From contig NC_039483.1 of the NCBI RefSeq assembly GCF_003590095.1, positions 2,790,001-2,854,000 of the forward strand: 64,000 bases of DNA, written 5' to 3'. The stretch comes from Trichoplusia ni. Lineage: Eukaryota; Arthropoda; Insecta; Lepidoptera; Noctuidae. Positions 1 through 10,907 of this stretch are shown here, piece by piece (the first letter of the stretch is position 1; every line of letters begins with the position of its first letter). The position numbers and the translations under genes were made by a program. The notes beneath the pieces are model-generated. The model saw nothing but the letters and a program-made list of their open reading frames with translations. It was not told the DNA's origin and made no database searches.

Positions 1-313
1 TTTTTATTGTGACAAGGTTTCAGCGCATTAGCAGTTATTCTGATAAGGTTTAGTAGCTTGCCAGGCTTATACCTTTTCAAAGAGCATTCAAATTCGTGAA
101 AGTAAATGATACTTTGCACATTTTAATGACTGCTAAGTTAATACAGAAATAAATATATTTTTTTGCATTAAAAACGATCCTTTCTCTAAAATTTTGCAAA
201 CATGAAACCTTACGATTTTTTTTAGTGTATCATAATTAAAAAAATAATCATTTGCATCATCTAAAATGTACACGTTTATACCTGCTTACAATTTAATGAA
301 GCAATACACTTAG
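1..313 (+). other. EDRF1 upstream intron (partial)
   Basis: AT-rich sequence with no convincing reading frame, ending in an acceptor (cttag) at 313. It is read as the 3' part of an EDRF1 intron, because the exon that follows is already in the middle of the protein. The start codon and earlier exons are outside the window. Confidence 0.75.
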
Positions 314-3300
314 GTCCATTCCTCCCGGAACCGGAAACTCGTACCGAGGAGCCTCCAGACGAGCACCTCTACAACCGCAACGTTCTCTGGACATTCGAGG
401 ACATCCAAATGCTCATCGGAAGCGACCTGCCGATCTTCGGCGACAAGGACCGGCCCTGCGTCAGTCTGCGCCTAAGGGACGCGAGGGAACCGATCAATGT
501 CCTCACAGGCATCGACTACTGGCTAGACAACCTCATGTGCAACGTCCCTGAAGTCTTAATGTGCTACCATCTAGATGGCATAGTCCAAAAATATGAACCG
601 ATGAAAACAGAAGACCTTCCCAATATGGAAAACTCAAAATTCTCCCCAAAAGTCATAAGGAATGTTGCCCAAAATATACTATCCTTCCTCAAATCCAATG
701 CTACGAAAGCTGGCCACACTTATTGGTTATTTAAAGGGCCACAAGACGACGTCGTCAAACTATACGACTTGACATCCCTATGCCCTGATAATTTAGACAA
801 TCCCTTCACGACTCCTGTTGCTATGCTGCTATACAGAGTGGCCAGGAACATGATAGTGACGAACAGGTCGAGACATATCAAGCAGCTGTTGGAACATGTC
901 ATAGAATTGTTGAAAGTGGAGATGTACCCTCATATAGTGGCGTCCTCTCATTATATGTTGGCTGATCTGTATGTACCAGCTACTACCAATCCTGCTAACC
1001 CTGATTTTAAAGGTAAGATTGATTCTTTATATTGTCTAAGTTTTTTTTAGTTTTGATGTTATTTTAGACATCCTCTGATTTATTTTCGATTTGTTGTGGT
1101 ACCGCTAGACAGTTTTTTGACATTTAATTTGTCACAATTTTAGAGAGTGACTTTCAAAATGAAAACTATCTGCTTATGTATCATTCTATCTTGCCTATGT
1201 GAATACCATGTCCGCCCTTAAGAAATGTTTACCAAATATTTTAAATCTTTTGATTACATAAAACAACTTTTTACAATAACCCAACTTTTAGAAGAAACCT
1301 CGGACTGCGATTGCGAAGACACAGATTACGTAGCGGACTACCCTCCCGACACGGAGGATATCTGCGAGGACAAGACAGTTGACGTAAAGGAGAGGGCCAA
1401 GAGCGAGGGAAACTCTCTGGCTGTTCAGATGCAGGGGCTGGATCTGCGGGATATAGGAGATAGGGTGTATAAGGATACCAGAGGGGTGAGTGTGATCCGT
1501 CTGTAGATGCTAGTGACTTGTGAGGTTGTCAGTGTGAAAGAAATGGCTGGTTGTTCAGATGCAAGGGCTCGACTTAAGGGATATAGGAGACAGGGTGTAT
1601 AAAGATACCAGGGGGGTAATTATGACCTCTACTGTAGATGCTAGTGACTTGTGAGGTGGTTGGTGTGAAAGGTGCAGGGGCTCGACTTAATGGATATAGG
1701 GGACAGGGTCTATAAGGATACAAGGGGGGTGAGTGGCCTTTAAATTATTCCATCTACTTAACCTTGACCGCACGCAGTAGATCTGTGCTCGTCGTTAGTC
1801 GCGAGTTCGATTCGACAGGAATTAGTATGACCACAAAAGCTTCAAATACATAATTCAAAAAATTAGTATTTTTTTACACTTGGTGTAAAATAACATTCTA
1901 GTTGCACTATGTTTCATATTGGAAGGTACACAGATATAGTTTGGCTACAATTTTCAATTTATACAGCCTTATAAAACGATTACATCATATTATGGTTGTT
2001 CTGAGTCTGGGTGTCTTTGTGAATGTGATTTGAATAAAGCTCCCAGCTACACAAAATTATAGCTTTAGTGCTTGTGTCGCTTAGTAAAAAATAACCTCAG
2101 ATGCTATTACGTTCTCCTGTTGGCCTTTCATCTTCATCATCCAGTCCAAATTACTATTTGCAGGTTATCAGTCCCTAGGTCTAGCTGTAAATTGTTGCAA
2201 ATACGGAATACGTTTTTTCTCTTTGTAACATGGCCACGGAAAAAATATCAGGATTTAGTAATAGTTTCATCATCATCATCTCAGACTATAGCTGTCCACT
2301 GCTGGACATAGGCCTCCCCATACGATCTTCAGCGCGACCGGTTCATTGTCACCTGCGTACCACGAAACCCAGCGGCTTTCACCAGTTCGTCGGTCCAGTA
2401 ACAGTTTGCTTACGGTTTGAGTTCACTAGAACGGTGTTTATTTTCCCAGGAGAGAAAGCACGCGTCTTGTACTAGCAGTACCCTGGGCTCGCAGCCTCCC
2501 GACCGCTGCGGGCGGGCGCTCTCACACGCTCTCAAGGGACTGCTAGCGCTGCATCATGTTACTATCATGAAGTCTAAGGTATGTAGAAAGGCTTTGTACC
2601 GTTGAATTATTTATAAAATACATTGTATGACAATTTTTTTAGATTGAGCTCAAGGTCCAAAAAATATATTATGTCGGGTCCAAAAATATTTATTTGAAAT
2701 TTAAAGAAATATACAAATAATATTATCGACTACAAATATTCAATTCGTGGAGTTTTGAGTTTTCTTGCTTTCAATTTCTATATCTGTAGCGTACCATGGC
2801 AGATCATAAGGCTCTCCTCCCACACTAGAAAAGTAGATAATATAATTAATACGAATAATAACATCCAACAGGAAGAAGAACGCGACCGAATAAAACAACA
2901 AATCATAAACGAGGAACAACATCCCAAAATGGCGAATCCATTAGAACCGATCAAAATGAATTACGAACCAATCACTAAGAAGGTCGAAAACAAAGAGCAC
3001 ACCTCTCGCAGCCGCAGACGAAAACGCGAGCGAAAGACCAGCGAGAAATCCGGAAACTGCCTCATAGAGTCCACATCGACCATAGACAAAAACGCCATAC
3101 AAGTGCTCAAAGAGAAAAAAGTCTACCCAACATGGCACGAACCGAATCGAGACGACAAATTCGCTTGGAAACTCCACCTCAAAACTCTATTATATGAGAA
3201 GATTTGTCTTTGCTACGCGACCTTAGCAGAATACAGTTACAGCAACGAGCAATACGGTTTCTCATTAAAATACATAGACATGGCGAGTAAATGCCAGAAG

Positions 3301-4903
3301 TTATTATCTAATATGATTATTAAAAGCAAAGTTGTTGATGTGGTGTGTTTGATGGGCCGTGTGGGAGATAATTACTTTCAAATGAGCAAGAAGTGGCATC
3401 GATTGGAGCAGTTTAAAAAGCAGTTTGAGACAGACCATGATATTGATAGCAGGATTAAAGTGGAGTTGGAAAGTGATATGGCTGAGGAAGTGGAGAATGT
3501 TGGTGCTAATGAGTTTGATCTGAGTGAGTATATTATATGTTCTAGAAGATTTTTAGTGGTAATTCTTCGTCTTTATAGTATATACTAGCTGTTGCCTGCG
3601 ACTCTGTCCACGTGGACAGTTTACAAATGCATAAAAATATAGCAAAATGGTCTTAAAATCCATCCAGTAGTACTGGCGTGAAAGCGAAACAGAAAAACAA
3701 GATACTTCTCATTTATAATATGAATATGCATTAGCATTCACTGCTGATTTTTTGTCTTCCGTGGTATGGCATGTTTTTCCATTATTGAGCATTTCTAAGT
3801 GTTGCTAATGGCCTTTGCACACGGCGTATTTTTATGCGCTGACAACGCGCGTTTTTGATGAGCACGTCGTTTGCGTTATCAACGCGTATTAGCAGATTGT
3901 ATGCGTTTGTATCGATACAAACGCAGGATTTTCTTACTGTTTTATCGAGTATATCATTGTTTTAAAATCAGCACGAAGGCTAGCGTGAGCAGTGTTGTCT
4001 CGAGGCCATCGTAATACTGTAGTCACAATTCTTTAAAAATGCATCTGCTGTCTGCGCATTAGTATCGCTAGATCCGCGCGCTCACAGCGCGTTCCTATCG
4101 AGTTATCTGCGCGTTTGTAGCGATACAAGCGCGAGCATCGTGTGCAGAGGTCACAGCGCGTCGATGGCCCTGCGTTTGCTAAGCGTCCTAGTTGCGTACA
4201 ACGCGCGTCGTCGGCGCGTTAAAAATACGCCGTGTGCAAAGGCTCTAACTAACGTTGTTGGATGCAATTATTTACACGGATGTTTTAAGACTGCAGTTTT
4301 TTTACGACTCCCACATTGAGGAATTTATACCTGCTTCACAAATCTTCAAGTCATATAATTTCAAGCACAATACACCCAGACTCGTGAAAAGCTTTCTTCA
4401 TTATAATTGCGGAACTAGAGTCGTTAATATTAACGATTCTTTAGTCCTTAAACACATGCTACTATAAACAAAAACTTTTGATTTTGTCTTAAGAGTCATT
4501 TCTATAACTTGAAAGCTCTACTTGAATTCAAATAATTAGAGTGCTTGCCAAGCGCAGCGTGGAACGGCCACCTGCCAGATAGACCGACGACCTGGTGAAA
4601 GCCGCTGGGTCTCGTTAGATGCTGGTGGCAATGAACCGGTCGCGCAGGAGAACGTATGGAGAAGCCTATGTCCAGCACTGGGGAGCTATAGAGAGATGCT
4701 GATGATGATGATGAGATTATTGTTATTTCCCCCGGCAGACATCTCTCTCCCCCCGAGCGAGCTGGAGGCCATGCTGTGGTCGTGCGCGTGGTACCGGCGC
4801 GCGGCGGCGGCGCCCAACGCCAAGCGCGCCGAGCTGCTGCGCCGCCTCGCCTCCGTCGGGAACGAGCTCGCCGTCCGGCACATGCACGACGCGCAGCGTG
4901 AGT

Positions 4904-4934
<31 letters not shown>

Positions 4935-7880
4935 CATGACATAATGACTTTTTTTTTACCAAAGTTAATCTAAGTTAAACCTAACAGAATAATCCAAGTC
5001 ATTTTTTTATGTTAAAGATTAACGAAATACAAAGTTTTCATGTAAACGGCCATTTTTATGAATTCAAAATTCTCTCTCATCACCATCACCATTCGTCTAA
5101 TTTAAAATATCTCCGTCATCACCTCAAAAACTTCCATCCACAGAAATATACGCTAAATACGATAGCGAGCCGGACAAAAAGGATCCCAAAGCGAAGCTCC
5201 TTCTGAAACAGTTCACGGCGACCTCTCGCAAGTCGCTGGAGTGTCTGGACGAAGCCACCGAGATCTTCCAACAAGTCAACGACACTCCGAACCTCGCGCT
5301 GTTGTACTGTAACAAGGGGAGGTATATGCGGTTCAGGGCGCATTGCTCGCCGGGAGGATTTACGTGAGTATATGTTTGTGTTGTAAAGAGGTTTCTGAAT
5401 GGATTTTTGTTTTGAAAGGGATGTTGTGCCATGAGCGTTGGATAGACAAATTTGAAATTGTAGTTTTAAATCCAGCAGGTACGAATTTCTTTTTGAACTC
5501 ATGTGCGTATTATAATGTATTTATCACTTTAGCACAATTTGGCAAGTGATAATTACTTGAATCTAAAACGACGAAGGAAGTCATAGGTTTTTTTTTGTAA
5601 ACTGGAACAATTATTGGTGTATGAGCTGTACGAAAAGAAGATAAGGGTTTTACTAACGGAGCTTTACGGATATTATGTACACGTAAATCTGTTCGTAACA
5701 CATCCTCTCGATGTTTTTTCTCACACATTAATGCCTATTGGAAAATTTCATTTCTTTGTCGTCCTTTCGCCTTGCCTTTAGTCTTTGCGAAAGCTTCTAA
5801 TCTACCATTCCATATTATTTTTGACTTATTTTTTGTCATAGTTTTACGTTATTTTCACTTCGAAAAATAAAGTTTCTATAGCATTTTGTTTGCTAATAGT
5901 CCTAAGGATTGCTGCACACGATTTATCAGCCAGAATTACAAAACGCTGCCACCATGATATATTTCCATAATTTTCATCCTCTTATTTCTTTTGGAGAATC
6001 CACGTGGAGTGACCAATAGCTTGAACTTTTTTGATTATGTATGAAAAGTATAGGTAAACCTGTAGGCAATCTATCAAACGCTTCGATTTGTGGTTGTGGT
6101 TTGTTTGCGGCGACTTTAACAAGTGTCCCCATGTGGCAGTACGGAGAAGCGGCGCCTGTACAGCTCGGCGGAGCAGCTGTACGCGGCGGCGCTGGCGCTG
6201 CTGGGCCCGCGCGAGGCGTGCGGCGCGCGCGCCGTGTGGGAGCTGGTGGCCTGGGAGCTGTCCTGCCACGTGTACACGCGCGCCGTGCTGTTGCAGGACC
6301 ACGCCGACCTGCACTGTGTGAGCTGACTACCCTGTAACATACTACTAGCTGTGCCCCTGCACTGTCACTCGCGTTGAAACTTGGAAGTTAACAACAAGTT
6401 TTATTTTGTGTGATAACAAGTCTATTATTATTAATATTCTAATGTTGTATATACAGGAGGTGTCAGAAGTAGCGGATGCTCTGAAGCACGCCCTAAAGTC
6501 GTGTCTGCTGAGTCCTGGCCCGCGCCAGTATCTGTACCAGTTCAGAGCCGCCATGATATACCACAGACTAGGGTCGCTCTACCATTCACAATACAGGTAA
6601 CTTAAAATAAATTAGATCATACTTTTTCATCACTATGTTCACGTATTGTATTTTCTTATTAAATGATGCAACGGTTTATTAATTTGTTTTTATCGGGATT
6701 GATCGACTAGTTTTGGCCCCTCCGGAGTCCTTAATCATGAGGTGACGCCGATGAATCCGTATTTCGTCTGTTGCATCGTTTAATTATGAATTATTCTCAC
6801 GATTGTTAATATGAAATTAAAGTATAGTCATTCCTTTCGAAAAAAAATCTTAGTAATTACACAATTTCAAAGTTATTTGATATTGAAGTCGACACTATCA
6901 TTTTTACATTCTAGATTCTGACTAATAATAATCTTAACCCCATTTTCTCACAGAATAACACAAGAAGACGGTCCGAAACGTCGTACATTACTGAACGCCA
7001 CTCGTACGAACTACGAGCAGGCATCGAACATGTTCGCGAGCTTGGAGGACCCCGGCATGTTCCTCACTGTGCAGCTGGAGCATGTGGCCGTGCTCGAGAC
7101 ACAGGCGGCAGGTAATATGGGGGAGGGGGGGGGGTAGTAGGGGGGATATCGAGTAGGAGATATTCTTAAATCTGAAGTGAAGAAAGTCAAGAGAGAATGC
7201 CTTTAACGCGATACTATAAAATCCATTGTATTTCTGAACATACGAACGAAAACGATTTGTATAAGACTTGATGAGGGACTAGAGTCATCATTGTAACGTT
7301 TTGAAAGTGCCTGGAAAGCGGCCTACTTGAAATAAAAACTTTTCATTTTCATTTTTGATTTTCATGTGATTTTCATTTTTGATTCAATCCCAAGACAGGC
7401 TAAGGATATACCGCAAAAATCTACTTAAGTCAGCCTTAGCACCAAAAACAACGTTACTTTAACCAAATAAACTTAAAGCATTTTTTTCCTTTCACAGTGA
7501 CTCCGAACCTCAAACTGAAATCCCTCCAGTCAGCTGTCCAACTCCTGCGTCAGTGCCACTCGATCATGACAGTGTTAAAAGAAAAAGACCCTGACGAACA
7601 AAAAGAACAGACGAAAATCGACGAAAATGACGAGAAAATCATAAAAACAGAACATAGTCTACTCTCGTTATACGAGAACCGACTCCATTTTATACTGAAA
7701 AGTATAATACAGTATTGCAGATCGAAATCCAATAAGGATTATGAGAAGATCACTGATTTACACAAGAAATTGTACTGCGCTAGTCTTAAGATTAAAAAGG
7801 ATGGTGATATAAGGTTGTATGCGGCGAGTGTGTGTGATGTACTGGTGGATATGGATGCTATCAGCAAGGAGTTTGAATAG
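314..7880 (+). CDS. EDRF1: EDRF1 orthologue, 5'-partial, ten exons
   Basis: Coding exons: 314-1012, 1292-1485, 2450-2578, 2872-3523, 4739-4897, 5144-5363, 6140-6317, 6457-6596, 6954-7111 and 7498-7880 (stop TAA... read as TAG at 7878-7880). Every junction is GT-AG and the phases join without a stop, giving about 970 residues. The first exon carries the family's conserved block around LYNRNVLWTFEDIQML, GIDYWLDNLMCNVPEV and HTYWLFKG. The sixth has NDTPNLALLYCNKGRYMR, the eighth AMIYHRLGSLYHSQYR. The family is about 1,200 aa, so roughly 200 N-terminal residues lie upstream. The second half is helical and TPR-like. In vertebrates EDRF1 is a nuclear factor affecting globin expression; its insect role is not known to me. 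Exons 4739-4897 and 6140-6317 are very GC- and Ala-rich, while the last exon is AT-rich and Lys-rich. The ATG at 409 is internal, not the start. Confidence 0.93.
1423..1728 (+). repeat. Triplicated EDRF1 exon end with splice donor
   Basis: The last 21 codons of the EDRF1 exon ending at 1485 (1423-1485) recur at 1553-1615 and, from the third codon on, at 1672-1728. Each copy ends in a GT donor (gtgagt, gtaatt, gtgagt). Copies 2 and 3 lie in the intron and share the spacer 'ctgtagatgctagtgacttg'. Copies 2 and 3 are also both preceded by 'gtgtgaaag', an AG that would give phase-0 mini-exons (1541-1615 and 1672-1728), though with no pyrimidine tract. Nine bases differ between copies 1 and 2, all silent. 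Copy 3 has two amino-acid changes. Confidence 0.85.
2255..2420 (+). repeat. (ATC)n-headed lepidopteran repeat, copy 1
   Basis: Starts with a catcatcatc run and continues with 'ctgtccactgctggacatag' and 'cccagcggctttcaccag'. The same sequence is inverted at 4540-4715 and, shorter, at 26040-26125. It sits in the EDRF1 intron just before the exon at 2450. It is probably the 3' part of a non-LTR element or a SINE that uses one; the exact family is not certain. Confidence 0.7.
3585..3720 (-). repeat. Fragment of 'caacagctagt' repeat family
   Basis: Begins with 'actagctgttgcctgcgact' and continues with a degraded 'cgtgaaagcgaaacag' part. It is a short, worn, inverted member of the family seen more completely at 36647-37016 and 55109-55328. 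It lies in an EDRF1 intron. Confidence 0.5.
3811..4243. mobile_element. 433-bp MITE with inverted ends
   Basis: The left end 'gcctttgcacacggcgtatt' is matched inverted at the right end, where 'aatacgccgtgtgcaaaggc' stops at 4243. The similarity continues inward through 'gcgc' and 'acgacgcgcg'. The interior is rich in CpG and contains a perfect 24-bp palindrome at 3902-3925 centred on ATCGAT, plus a weaker second one near 4105-4130. No transposase frame is present, so it is non-autonomous. I see no clear target-site duplication. It lies in an EDRF1 intron. Confidence 0.85.
4540..4715 (-). repeat. (ATC)n-headed lepidopteran repeat, copy 2
   Basis: Inverted relative of 2255-2420: 'cgacctggtgaaagccgctg', 'cctatgtccagcactgggga' and a gatgatgatgatg tail. 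It ends about 25 bases before the EDRF1 exon at 4739, so its tail is close to the branch-point area of that intron. Confidence 0.7.
4904..4929. repeat. (CA)n microsatellite
   Basis: About 13 CA units starting six bases after the exon end at 4897, directly behind the donor gtgagt. It is likely to vary in length between individuals. Confidence 0.9.
6665..6812 (-). mobile_element. Foldback/MITE family F, diverged copy
   Basis: Contains 'aaatgatgcaacggtttatt' at the left, 'ctccggagtccttaatcatg' in the middle and 'ttctcacgattgttaatat' at the right. These are recognisable relatives of the element at 13243-13403 and the copy at 39513-39650. It is in an EDRF1 intron. Confidence 0.65.
7285..7400 (+). 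repeat. LINE-tail-like repeat
   Basis: 'tgtaacgttttgaaagtgcc' followed by 'tggaaagcggcctacttgaa' and 'ataaaaacttttcatttt' matches 61750-61800 closely. It looks like the 3' end of a retroelement, ending in a polyadenylation-like AATAAA and a T-rich low-complexity stretch. The family is not identified. Confidence 0.5.
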
Positions 7881-9720
7881 ATAACTTGTTATTTACTATC
7901 TGGGGTTCAAGGACGAGAGTTTATTTGGGTAGCGACAGTGTTGAAATGTATTTTAGTGATACAATGGTTTGCTTAGGCGTGTTTATCGCTCGCCCGACTA
8001 GTTTCGACGAAATTAGACCCAGCCGCGTCGGCCAGTTTAGGATTCCGGTTGGATCCGAAATTAGTCGCGCGATCCCGATAAATACTTATGAGTAATCCAG
8101 TGTCTTATTTAAGTTAAAATCATGGTCACAAAAGTTCCTATATAAAGTGTAAAGAAGGTATTATGCTTTACAATATACCTATATAGGCGCGTATTCTTGA
8201 GTCGACTAAATATTACTTCTAATGCCTTCAAGAATCGCAGCCGTGCAACAAGTAAAAAAAGACAGCCTTTGTCTATATGGCGGCTTGTTTCTCGATACAC
8301 TATTTCTATTGAATTAAGCGCTCGCCCTTTTGCCCAACCAACTATTAGGTTCGACTGTTGTCCTTGTGAGAAAGGGACTCGCTTCCAAACTGACAACTTT
8401 TAAGAGACGGAAGGTGTGTTGCTTAAGGAGTAAACTAAAATTATGTCATATTTTTTGGCTTTATGGAAGTAGGGTTGGACGTTGTGGATTGTACCCACTT
8501 TATAATGCTTTTTTCTAGATTTTTTGAGTTTTGACTATTTGTTAAATTAATACAAAAATAATGGATGTATCTTGGTCCGAATTGTGTTAAAGACTTCTTA
8601 AACTCAAATCTGCCGTTGGCCGTTGCCGGTTGGTTGCGAATTTACATGAAAAAATGACAGATTTTTTGTCAGAAATATTTTAGTTGTTAAGATAGGCTTT
8701 TCTAAATGTTTTATGACTAATTTAACATTTTATCATAAAGCTTTAGATATTGTTTACTGTACTTACGAGTATCGACATTTTGCGTTTGCGAAAAAATGCA
8801 ATTAATAGACAAAATATATGTAAAAGTATGTGCAAAGGAAATTTAGGTATAACAGCTCCCAAAATAATTTGATTTATATTTTTCAACCGACTTAGACTTA
8901 GTTAGGAAGACGATGTCCATTTTATATACTTACCTTTTTTAATTCTGACAACACTCCTAAGCTAATGTTGCCATTAAAAAATCTCTTTAAGATTTATAAA
9001 CTATTGAATTTAAAGTCTTACTTAGATAGGAATTAATTTAGCTAAACAATTGTATGTGTGTTTTGTCATTATTATGTATTCTGTAAAAAGCTGTTGAGGT
9101 TAAGAGCAGAACACAAACTATTCTGTATGTTAAAGAAAATTTAGTAAAAAGTATATTTGAACTTAATTTGGCCGCGTAAACTATTGAAAACACTTGATTT
9201 TATACGTATATTTAATTAAGTTGGGCCACGTTTACTATTGAAAACACTTGTTTTTTTTTATAGAACCATACATTTTTTGAGTAATTTTTCTAGACCCACT
9301 GTTCGGCTAAGACTCGTTACACAAATAAATCTTTGGTGTGTCAGTTGCTTAAAGACTAATATATAATGATAATAATATAAAATATAGAATATCAGGTATC
9401 AAATCTTTTTTTTATCTTATAGAACTTGCCCAGCTAAGGTCTAATTCTTGAACGTCAATAGAAAACATTCAAATATATAAAAATGACTGGTCCAAGTTAC
9501 GTGCTTATCGAAACGAAATGTCATCTCCATACATTTAGAACGTTATGACGTATACCATTGTAGAAATGTTCGGCTAGAGGGCAGCACTGGTACTGAGTTT
9601 TACGAATGGCTTAATATTTCGGTGCTATATAATAATACAGATTGGTTTGTGTAAACTCGAATACATTAGTGAAAAAGTAACGCAAGACTGATGTGAATAA
9701 ATGTTACTGTTTATTGTAAT
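7881..9720 (+). other. Probable EDRF1 3' UTR and gene end
   Basis: No protein-coding exon is seen after the stop. Two reasonable polyadenylation signals follow: AATAAA at 9324-9329 with a GT-rich stretch after it, and AATAAA at 9696-9701. Positions 7965-8095 hold a diverged piece of the foldback/MITE family F ('gattccggttggatccgaaa', 'cccgataaatac'), so part of the transcript end may be transposon-derived. Which signal is used cannot be told from sequence. Confidence 0.45.
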
Positions 9721-9873
9721 ATAGACTTTTATGTCAATAGTTGTATGTTTTATTAATTACGTACCCTGTTTTGCTGACAAAGTAAGAGCCATTTTAGCTT
9801 TTAATGGGATACGGAAATCAGATTGCGAGGAGTATCAACTACATTTCAGTCTTTGCAATTGTGATAAAGTAAT

Positions 9874-10032
9874 TTAATCCTTGTGCCATATGGGTTTTCA
9901 CAAGTCACATACACAAGTACACCCAGACTCAGGGCTTAGCTGAATGCTTATTCATAGATTACAGAAGTGCTTGTCATAGGCGGGAATCGACCCCGCGGCA
10001 CGTCGCGCCCGCTGAGTTTGGCATGGTGCACA
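9874..10032 (-). mobile_element. tRNA-derived SINE (family B), inverted
   Basis: Read on the minus strand it has the Pol III B box in 'gcggggtcgattcccgccta', then 'gacaagcacttctg', 'gagtctgggtgtacttgtgt' and ends 'cacaaggatta'. The same order is found in at least eight places in this window. Pol III SINEs have no protein product. Confidence 0.8.
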
Positions 10033-10278
10033 TAAATAAACATAACAATATTATAAATCAAATCAGTGCTTAAGATAAGATTTAGTTGATTATTGGTAGT
10101 ATACTGAATTTTGTAATCGGTTGCTGATACTTGATACGAATTATGTCGAAAGAAAGTCAATTCGACAGGTATTTCAGTAGCACAGTAACTATAATTGATA
10201 ATCAAGCGCGATTCAGACCCACCTAAATGATATACTGTGTCAAATGCTGCTTAACCTCAATTTTCATTTTTATTATTG

Positions 10279-10550
10279 ACTAGCTGTTGTCCGCGACTTC
10301 GTCCGCGTAGATAGAAGATATAAGTTAGGAATTTTTGAACGGAAGCCCTCGAAAATAAATAATTTCCCTGTTTTTTCCACATTTTCTACTGTATCTTCGC
10401 TCCTATTAGTGGCAGCGTGATGGTATGTAGCCTAAAACCTTCCTCGAAGAATGGTCTATTCAATACAATTTTTTCAATTTAAACCAGTAGTTCTTGAGAT
10501 TAGCGCGTTCGAACGAAAAAACAAACAAACTCTTCAGCTTTATATATTAG
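10279..10550 (-). repeat. 'gaagagtttgtttgtttg' repeat, inverted
   Basis: Minus-strand copy of the repeat that runs from 'taatatataaagctgaagag' to 'acgcggacgaagtcgcggac' plus 'aacagctagt'. Compare 47874-48109 in the forward direction. This family is common in Lepidoptera; its class is not certain. Confidence 0.75.
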
Positions 10551-10878
10551 GCAGCTGTCTAGCTATTCTTGAATAAAGCTTAGTGACAGTCGGACACATA
10601 GACATCGACGCCTTAGCGATACGGTTTCGTTATTAGGAACTTATTTAAATTATTACAAACACAAAATACACCAAGGCTTAAACCAAAAGCTCTCCCAGAA
10701 GTATTTGTCCCAAACGGGAATCAAGCCCGCCACACTTACGTTACTTGTACTATCATTGCAATTATCATACCGTAATAACAAATCATTGTCAACTTAAATA
10801 CAAATAAATCGATATCGGACGTAAAAACCAAAGATAATAATATGTTATGCATTGACAATATTCGGTGAGGCGTTAGTG

Positions 10879-10905
10879 ATGAAGTGGGTAGTGTTGTGCG
10901 TCTAA
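10879..10905 (+). other. Eight-codon upstream ORF before Tret1-like gene
   Basis: ATG AAG TGG GTA GTG TTG TGC GTC TAA ends two bases before the main ATG at 10908, in a different frame. If the 5' leader is contiguous here, it could lower translation or act by reinitiation. Whether it is transcribed is not known. Confidence 0.35.
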
Positions 10906-10907
10906 TA

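Noticed and set aside
409..1050. ATG-started 213-codon frame taken as a complete gene
   Set aside because: The same frame continues upstream to an acceptor at 313 with conserved EDRF1 residues, and it leaves the exon at a clear donor at 1013. The ATG is internal and the last residues are intronic.
4502..4942. 146-codon minus-strand frame rich in Ala and Arg
   Set aside because: It is the complement of a GC-rich EDRF1 exon, a (CA)n run and a repeat. It shows no splice logic or family resemblance of its own.
5982..6340. Several overlapping frames on both strands
   Set aside because: They are shadows of the GC-rich EDRF1 exon 6140-6317, which lacks stops in most frames because of its composition.
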